Assembly (NCBI RefSeq): GCF_000272005.1
Contig: NZ_AKKU01000026.1
Span: 62,001 to 126,000, forward strand
Direction of reading: 5' to 3'
From: Alishewanella agri BL06
GTDB taxonomy: Bacteria > Pseudomonadota > Gammaproteobacteria > Enterobacterales > Alteromonadaceae
Length of the DNA: 64,000 nt
Positions within the stretch are counted from its first letter, which is position 1, and each line of letters opens with the position of its first letter. A program made the translations under genes and the position numbers. This document shows, piece after piece, positions 58,884-64,000 of the stretch. The notes below the pieces were generated by a model. The model did no database searches and was not told the origin of the DNA. It saw nothing but the letters and a program-made list of their open reading frames with translations.

Positions 58884-60901
58884 ATTTTAAAACGGGCAGC
58901 TGCACTCTGAAGTTGCGTCGCCAGGGTCGCGACTTCAGCACTATTGCTCAGCGTTTGTTCAGCCTGATTGGCGCTTTGCTGCGCCAGGCCAACCATCTGG
59001 TGCATACTGTCGTTGATCGCCTGGCCAAGCTGGCGCTGACTGCTGCTGGCCTGATTGACGGCACTACTGATTTCCAGCGTCGCGCTCATTGCTTCAGTAA
59101 CCTGACCTAAGGCCTCGACTAACGCTGTCATCGTTTGTACACAGTCTTCGGCATCTTTATTACCGCTAAGTACGGCGCTAACTGCTTGGCTACTTTGTTG
59201 TTGCAAATGCTCAATCATTTGCCGGATCTCGCGGGTTGCTTGCTGAGTACGGCCTGCCAGCGATCTGACCTCATCGGCTACCACCGCAAAACCACGTCCT
59301 TGCTCACCGGCGCGTGCCGCTTCAATAGCCGCATTCAAGGCCAGTAAATTGGTTTGTTCGGCAATGGCGCTAATGGTGGTCAGGATGCCGCCAATATTGG
59401 TCGACTCGTCATTGACCTTGTGCATAATGGCGCTGGTACTAACCAGCTGTTGTGCGAGTTTATTGATGCGCTGATTATTATCGGCCGCCAAGCGACTAAT
59501 TTGCTGGCTTTGTTGCAAGGCTTGCTGCATCGCCTCGCCGGCGTCAGCAGCATGGTTGGCGACTGCTGCAGTACTGGTAGCAAGTTGTTCGGTAATTTGA
59601 TTAACACTACTGATTTGCTGTTGTTGTAAATGCAGTGACTGATTGATCTCACTGACCGCCTGAGTGGAACGATGAGATGTAGTATTCAGTGCGGCCGCAT
59701 TTTGCTGGATATTGGTTAGCAGACTGCTTAGTGCTGTGATCAGACTATTGACCTTTTCTGACAGAGCGCCAAATTCATCTTGTTGCTGAATTTTTAGGGT
59801 GCGGGTCAGATCGCCTTCAGCAGCATAGCCCAACACATGGTTGATACCAGCCAGTGGTTTGAGCATGGCACTGATCGTAAAGTAAGCGGTGGTTGCAGCC
59901 AGAATAATCAGTATCAGCATAATTAACCAGGTACGCTGGCTACCTGAGCTTAGGGCGCCGGTAAGCTGCTGTTGTAAGCTATTAAATTGCTGGTCTGCTG
60001 CCGCTACCACTTTACCTAATAGCACCAGTGCCTGCTCGGCTTGTTGTTCGGCGTTTTGTAACTCTGCTCTGGCGCGTTGTTGCTCCGCCATTTGTAGCTG
60101 TTTCAGCTTTACCAGATTAGTGTCTTTTGCCAGCTGTGTTGTTAATTGCTGCCATTGTTCAGCGAATTGCTGCCACAAACCATCGGTGTTAATACCATCG
60201 GCTAATTGAGCCAGATAGTCGACGTTAACCTGCATATCGCTGAGGGCAAAGCTGATGTTATCTTTGTTGCGCTCAAACTGCGCATATTCACTATAACCCG
60301 CGGTTTCCCTAAGTGTGTTAACCAGCCCGACGAGTTGGCCATCGAGGCGGGCTGCGGTACCGGCGATAATCTCGGCAGTTTGGCGGTTACGCGGTAACTC
60401 TAGTTCGCTCAGTTCAATCAAGGCTGCACCGGCCTCGTCCAGCAAAACTTCCAACTGAGCGAGCTCCTCGGTTAGCTCGGACTGATGATTGAGGCTTTGC
60501 AAGCGGGCATTAAACATCTGTGTGGTGGCGGCTATAGATTGATTCGCATGTTGCGTGGCACTATCCAGACTTTGTTGTAACTCGCCACCTGCGCTCAATT
60601 GCGGAAAGTTTGCTACCAGTTGACCAAATTGTGCTTGTTCTTGTAAAAAGTTCTGCTGGTAGCGTTGGATCTCGGACAGCTGTTCGGCAGTAAAGCCTGA
60701 GGCTGTTAGTCTGGCAAGGCGTAGTAACTGAATTTGTGCCAGATTGCTTTGTTGTTGTGCGGGTACCGCCAGTTCGTTTACTTGGGTATTAGCGTTGGTA
60801 ATGCTGCGGAAGCTACTTAGGGCAGAAAGGCTGGCAATTAGCAATAACAGCGTAATAAAACCAAAGCCAATAATAACTTTATGCGCAACTTTTAACTTCA
60901 T
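58880..60901 (-). CDS. Methyl-accepting chemotaxis protein
   Basis: 673 residues. Start at the ATG complementary to 60899-60901 ([21 protein letters not shown], first membrane helix); the longer frame is not supported. A large helical periplasmic sensor (about 35-360), second helix ([20 protein letters not shown]), HAMP, and the cytoplasmic coiled coil with hairpin tip [20 protein letters not shown], then [20 protein letters not shown]. No C-terminal CheR/CheB pentapeptide is seen. Ligand unknown. Confidence 0.94.
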   Translation of the reverse strand: MKLKVAHKVIIGFGFITLLLLIASLSALSSFRSITNANTQVNELAVPAQQQSNLAQIQLLRLARLTASGFTAEQLSEIQRYQQNFLQEQAQFGQLVANFPQLSAGGELQQSLDSATQHANQSIAATTQMFNARLQSLNHQSELTEELAQLEVLLDEAGAALIELSELELPRNRQTAEIIAGTAARLDGQLVGLVNTLRETAGYSEYAQFERNKDNISFALSDMQVNVDYLAQLADGINTDGLWQQFAEQWQQLTTQLAKDTNLVKLKQLQMAEQQRARAELQNAEQQAEQALVLLGKVVAAADQQFNSLQQQLTGALSSGSQRTWLIMLILIILAATTAYFTISAMLKPLAGINHVLGYAAEGDLTRTLKIQQQDEFGALSEKVNSLITALSSLLTNIQQNAAALNTTSHRSTQAVSEINQSLHLQQQQISSVNQITEQLATSTAAVANHAADAGEAMQQALQQSQQISRLAADNNQRINKLAQQLVSTSAIMHKVNDESTNIGGILTTISAIAEQTNLLALNAAIEAARAGEQGRGFAVVADEVRSLAGRTQQATREIRQMIEHLQQQSSQAVSAVLSGNKDAEDCVQTMTALVEALGQVTEAMSATLEISSAVNQASSSQRQLGQAINDSMHQMVGLAQQSANQAEQTLSNSAEVATLATQLQSAAARFKI

Positions 60902-61022
60902 AGCGTAAGCCCCTGTCTGGCCAGATTTCAGTATAGTTATAGTTTGATAATTGCTCTCTGGCTGCTGGATTAACGTTAACAGGTTTTTAGCTACTGGTCT
61001 AGCCAGCAATGAGATAGAAAAT

Positions 61023-61039
61023 GCCCGGCAAAGCCGGGC
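61023..61039 (-). terminator. Terminator downstream of hutH
   Basis: GCCCGGC and GCCGGGC around a 3-nt loop; on the minus strand it is followed by ATTTTC. It lies 18 bp past the hutH stop. Confidence 0.75.
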
Positions 61040-61056
61040 AAAGGTAGGTCTGACTG

Positions 61057-62592
61057 TTAGAAGCTGCAGAGCAGTTGCGGCGGTATAAACTGGTTCAGTT
61101 TTCCGTCGCGTAGTAAGTTGGCGCTTTGTTCGATATCCGGGCCGAAATAGCGGTCCTGATCATAAAACGCTACCTGCTCGCGTAGGATGGCTTTTGCCTG
61201 TTCCAACAGCGGCGTGGTTTTTAGCGGCGCACGGAATTCCAGCCCTTGCGCTGCCGCCAGATACTCTACTGCCAGCACACCGGTGGTATTCTCGGCCATA
61301 TCGGCTAGCCGGCGCGCGGCAAAGGTGGCCATCGACACATGGTCTTCCTGGTTAGCTGATGTCGGCAGGCTATCCACTGAGGCCGGATGCGCCAGCGATT
61401 TATTTTCCGATGCCAACGCCGCTGCCGTGACCTGCGCAATCATAAAGCCGCTGTTGACGCCGCCATTCGGCACTAAAAATGCCGGTAGCTTACTTAAGCT
61501 GGCATCGATGAGCAGCGCCATCCGCCGCTCTGACAGGGCACCAATTTCGGCAATCGCCAGTGCCAGATTATCGGCTGCCATCGCCACCGGCTCGGCATGG
61601 AAGTTACCGCCGGATAAGATATCGCCATCGTCAGCAAACACCAGCGGGTTGTCGGTAACACCATTGGCTTCTACCGCTAACACTGCGGCTGCCTGACGGA
61701 TCTGTGTTAAGCAGGCGCCCATTACCTGTGGCTGGCAGCGCAGCGAGTAGGGGTCTTGCACCTTTTCGCAATCTTTGTGTGATTGACCGACCTCTGAGCT
61801 ATCGCCCAGTAAATGCCGATAAATGGCAGCGGCGTCAATTTGCCCTTGCTGGCCGCGAGCCAGATGAATACGCGGGTCAAAGGGCGCGCGGCTACCCAAG
61901 GCCGCTTCCACGCTCAGTGCGCCCACTACACTACCGGCGGCAAACAGATCTTCGGCTCGGAATAAACCTTCCAATGCCAAAGCCGTAGAGGCCTGGGTGC
62001 CATTTAATAGCGCCAGACCTTCTTTGGCGGCCAGTGTCAGTGGCTGTAAGCCGACCAGGGCTAAGGCTTCTTTTGCATCATAGATTTGACCTTGATAACA
62101 GATTTCACCTTCGCCAATCAGCGGCAGCACCATATGCGCCAGCGGCGCCAAATCACCGGACGCGCCGACTGAGCCTTTTTCCGGAATGCACGGATAAAGC
62201 CCGGCGTTGACCATGTCAATTAACAGCTGGATCACGCTTAAGCGGATGCCAGAGAAGCCACGGGCCAGGGAGTTAATTTTCAGTACCATCATTAGCCGTA
62301 CCGTGCTGTCGGCCATAAACTGACCAAAACCGGCGGCGTGTGATAACACGATGGAGCGCTGTAACAGTTCCAGCTCTTCATGCTTGATGCGGGTATTGGC
62401 CAGCAGCCCAAAGCCGGTATTAATACCGTACACAACTTTGTTTTGCTTAATAATATCGGCGACACAAGCAGCCGATTTTTCGATAGCCGGGATCGCAGCC
62501 GGATCCAGTGTCACCGTGACCGGGCCTTGCTGCACGGCACGCAGCTGCGCCAGTGTCAGTTGGCCGGGAGTAAGTTGTAGGGCGTAGTGCAT
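61057..62592 (-). CDS. hutH: Histidine ammonia-lyase
   Basis: First step of histidine breakdown: L-histidine to urocanate plus ammonia. 511 residues, the usual length. The Ala144-Ser145-Gly146 triad in [14 protein letters not shown] forms the MIO cofactor. Other landmarks are YGINTGFG near 55-62 and [16 protein letters not shown] active-site text in [14 protein letters not shown]. It begins 3 bp after the hutU stop, so hutU-hutH form an operon. Confidence 0.97.
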   Translation of the reverse strand: MHYALQLTPGQLTLAQLRAVQQGPVTVTLDPAAIPAIEKSAACVADIIKQNKVVYGINTGFGLLANTRIKHEELELLQRSIVLSHAAGFGQFMADSTVRLMMVLKINSLARGFSGIRLSVIQLLIDMVNAGLYPCIPEKGSVGASGDLAPLAHMVLPLIGEGEICYQGQIYDAKEALALVGLQPLTLAAKEGLALLNGTQASTALALEGLFRAEDLFAAGSVVGALSVEAALGSRAPFDPRIHLARGQQGQIDAAAIYRHLLGDSSEVGQSHKDCEKVQDPYSLRCQPQVMGACLTQIRQAAAVLAVEANGVTDNPLVFADDGDILSGGNFHAEPVAMAADNLALAIAEIGALSERRMALLIDASLSKLPAFLVPNGGVNSGFMIAQVTAAALASENKSLAHPASVDSLPTSANQEDHVSMATFAARRLADMAENTTGVLAVEYLAAAQGLEFRAPLKTTPLLEQAKAILREQVAFYDQDRYFGPDIEQSANLLRDGKLNQFIPPQLLCSF

Positions 62593-62595
62593 AAA

Positions 62596-64000
62596 TTAGT
62601 CTCTGTTTAACATAGGGAGGTCAAGACCCTGCTCGTGAGCACAGTCCACCGCAATCTGATAGCCGGCATCGGCATGGCGCATTACACCGGTGCCCGGATC
62701 ATTCCACAGCACCCGGCTTAAGCGGGCGGCAGCCTGCTCGGTACCATCAGCCAGGATCACCACACCACTGTGTTGGCTGTAACCCATACCCACACCACCC
62801 CCATGATGCAGCGATACCCAGGTGGCGCCACCGGCGGTATTAAGCAGGGCGTTCAGTAATGGCCAATCCGATACTGCATCTGAGCCATCCAGCATGGCTT
62901 CGGTTTCGCGGTTCGGGCTGGCAACGGAGCCGGAGTCCAGATGATCGCGGCCAATAATAATGGGGGCGGAGAGTTCGCCGTTTTTCACCATCTCATTAAA
63001 GGCCAGCGCAATGCGGGCGCGATCTTTTAAGCCGATCCAGCAAATCCGTGCTGGCAAGCCCTGAAACTGAATGCGTTCACGCGCCATATCCAGCCAGTTA
63101 TGCAGGTGCGGATCGTCCGGGATCAGCTCTTTTACCTTGGCGTCAGTTTTATAGATATCTTGCGGATCGCCAGACAGTGCTACCCAGCGGAAAGGGCCAA
63201 TGCCCTGACAAAACAGTGGCCGGATATAGGCGGGTACAAAGCCAGGGAAATCAAAGGCATTGGCTACACCGACATCCTTTGCCATCTGGCGGATATTATT
63301 ACCATAGTCCGTTGCTACTGCACCGCGCTGCTGCATGGCCAAAATGGCTTTTACCTGTACGGCCATTGAGGCTTTAGCGGCCGCGACCACGGTATCTTCA
63401 TCCTCCGTACGTTTGGCTTTCGCCTGCTCCAGCGTCCAGCCCTGTGGCAGATAGCCATTCAGTGGATCGTGCGCCGAGGTTTGATCGGTGACCACATCCG
63501 GCGTGATACCGCGGGCCACCAGCTCGCTAAACACATCGGCCGCATTGGCCAGCAAGCCGATTGAGGTCGGTTTACCGCTGGCTTTGGCTTGTTCTAACAT
63601 AGCCAAAGCTTCATCCAGCGAGTAGGCTTTTTGATCCAGATAGCGGGTCTTGAGCCGGAAATCGATGCGGCTTTCATCCACTTCACAGGCCAGCATATGA
63701 AAGCCCGCCATCGTCGCGGCCAGTGGCTGGGCGCCGCCCATGCCACCGAGGCCGCCGGTCAGGATCCACTTGCCTGCTGCCTTGCCGGCAAAGTGTTGCT
63801 TGGCAATAGCGACAAAGGTCTCATAAGTACCCTGCACAATGCCCTGAGTACCGATATAGATCCAGGAGCCGGCCGTCATCTGGCCGTACATCATCAGGCC
63901 TTTGCGGTCCAGCTCGTTAAAGTGCTGCCAGTTGGCCCAGGCCGGTACCAGATTCGAGTTGGCGATCAGTACCCGTGGCGCATCCGGATGCGTCGGAAAC
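62596..64000 (-). CDS. hutU: Urocanate hydratase, C-terminal part (5' end outside window)
   Basis: Second step of histidine degradation: urocanate to imidazolone propionate, using NAD+ as electrophile. The frame is open to the right edge, giving about 467 residues of a protein usually near 555. Landmarks are [65 protein letters not shown] and [17 protein letters not shown]. An internal Met could be mistaken for the start, but conserved sequence ([18 protein letters not shown]) continues upstream of it. Confidence 0.96.
   Translation of the reverse strand, partial: FPTHPDAPRVLIANSNLVPAWANWQHFNELDRKGLMMYGQMTAGSWIYIGTQGIVQGTYETFVAIAKQHFAGKAAGKWILTGGLGGMGGAQPLAATMAGFHMLACEVDESRIDFRLKTRYLDQKAYSLDEALAMLEQAKASGKPTSIGLLANAADVFSELVARGITPDVVTDQTSAHDPLNGYLPQGWTLEQAKAKRTEDEDTVVAAAKASMAVQVKAILAMQQRGAVATDYGNNIRQMAKDVGVANAFDFPGFVPAYIRPLFCQGIGPFRWVALSGDPQDIYKTDAKVKELIPDDPHLHNWLDMARERIQFQGLPARICWIGLKDRARIALAFNEMVKNGELSAPIIIGRDHLDSGSVASPNRETEAMLDGSDAVSDWPLLNALLNTAGGATWVSLHHGGGVGMGYSQHSGVVILADGTEQAAARLSRVLWNDPGTGVMRHADAGYQIAVDCAHEQGLDLPMLNRD

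Overview
The window is a piece of a gammaproteobacterial chromosome. The gene order valS-holC-pepA / lptF-lptG, the hut genes and the general protein style suggest an Alteromonadales-type aquatic bacterium of the Rheinheimera/Arsukibacterium/Alishewanella kind; this placement is an inference from family resemblance, not a database result. Ordinary chromosome occupies 1-6575 and 43157-64000. Between them lies a roughly 36.6 kb metal-resistance genomic island.

The island has split a chromosomal tRNA-Leu(CAA) gene in its anticodon loop. The 5' half (6536-6575) and the 3' half (43148-43203) share only a 9-bp core (ATTCAAAAT), and together they rebuild a perfect 87-nt leucine tRNA. Just inside the left junction the island carries its own complete tRNA-Leu(CAA) at 6681-6767 with a strong promoter and a terminator, apparently replacing the gene it destroyed. 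Two tandem tyrosine recombinases (40476-43040) sit at the right junction.

Island cargo from left to right: a ClpP/crotonase-like lipoprotein; a copper operon (copSR facing away from copABCD, an NTF2-like gene and a DUF411 gene); a Tn10-like composite transposon (15382-20443, flanked by 9-bp direct repeats) carrying uppP and a small lipoprotein between two IS10-group ends, which are themselves loaded with an IS481-family and an IS5-family element; a DUF3703 gene; a divalent-cation RND efflux operon (czcICBA) with a CDF transporter and a MerR-family regulator; a broken czcD-like gene; an ISPpu12-like ISL3 element (transposase, lspA, CDF, MerR regulator) split by a Tn21-type mercury operon (merRTPADE) so that two lspA copies flank mer; and a copper P-type ATPase next to a truncated copR. 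The island thus combines copper oxidation and efflux, divalent-metal efflux and mercury reduction. Two CopR-box-like sites lie before the ATPase, so the intact CopRS pair may control both copper loci.

To the right of the island are chromosomal genes: a periplasmic solute-binding-like protein, a GH14 beta-amylase, an AI-2E-family permease overlapping a PhoD-like phosphatase, a 51-codon remnant of a chemotaxis receptor, a GAF histidine kinase, two pirins, a LysR regulator, DoxX, a PilZ protein, an EamA transporter, YihY, dtd, a GNAT/hotdog fusion, an NAD-binding protein, an intact chemotaxis receptor, and hutH-hutU (hutU runs off the right edge; valS runs off the left edge).
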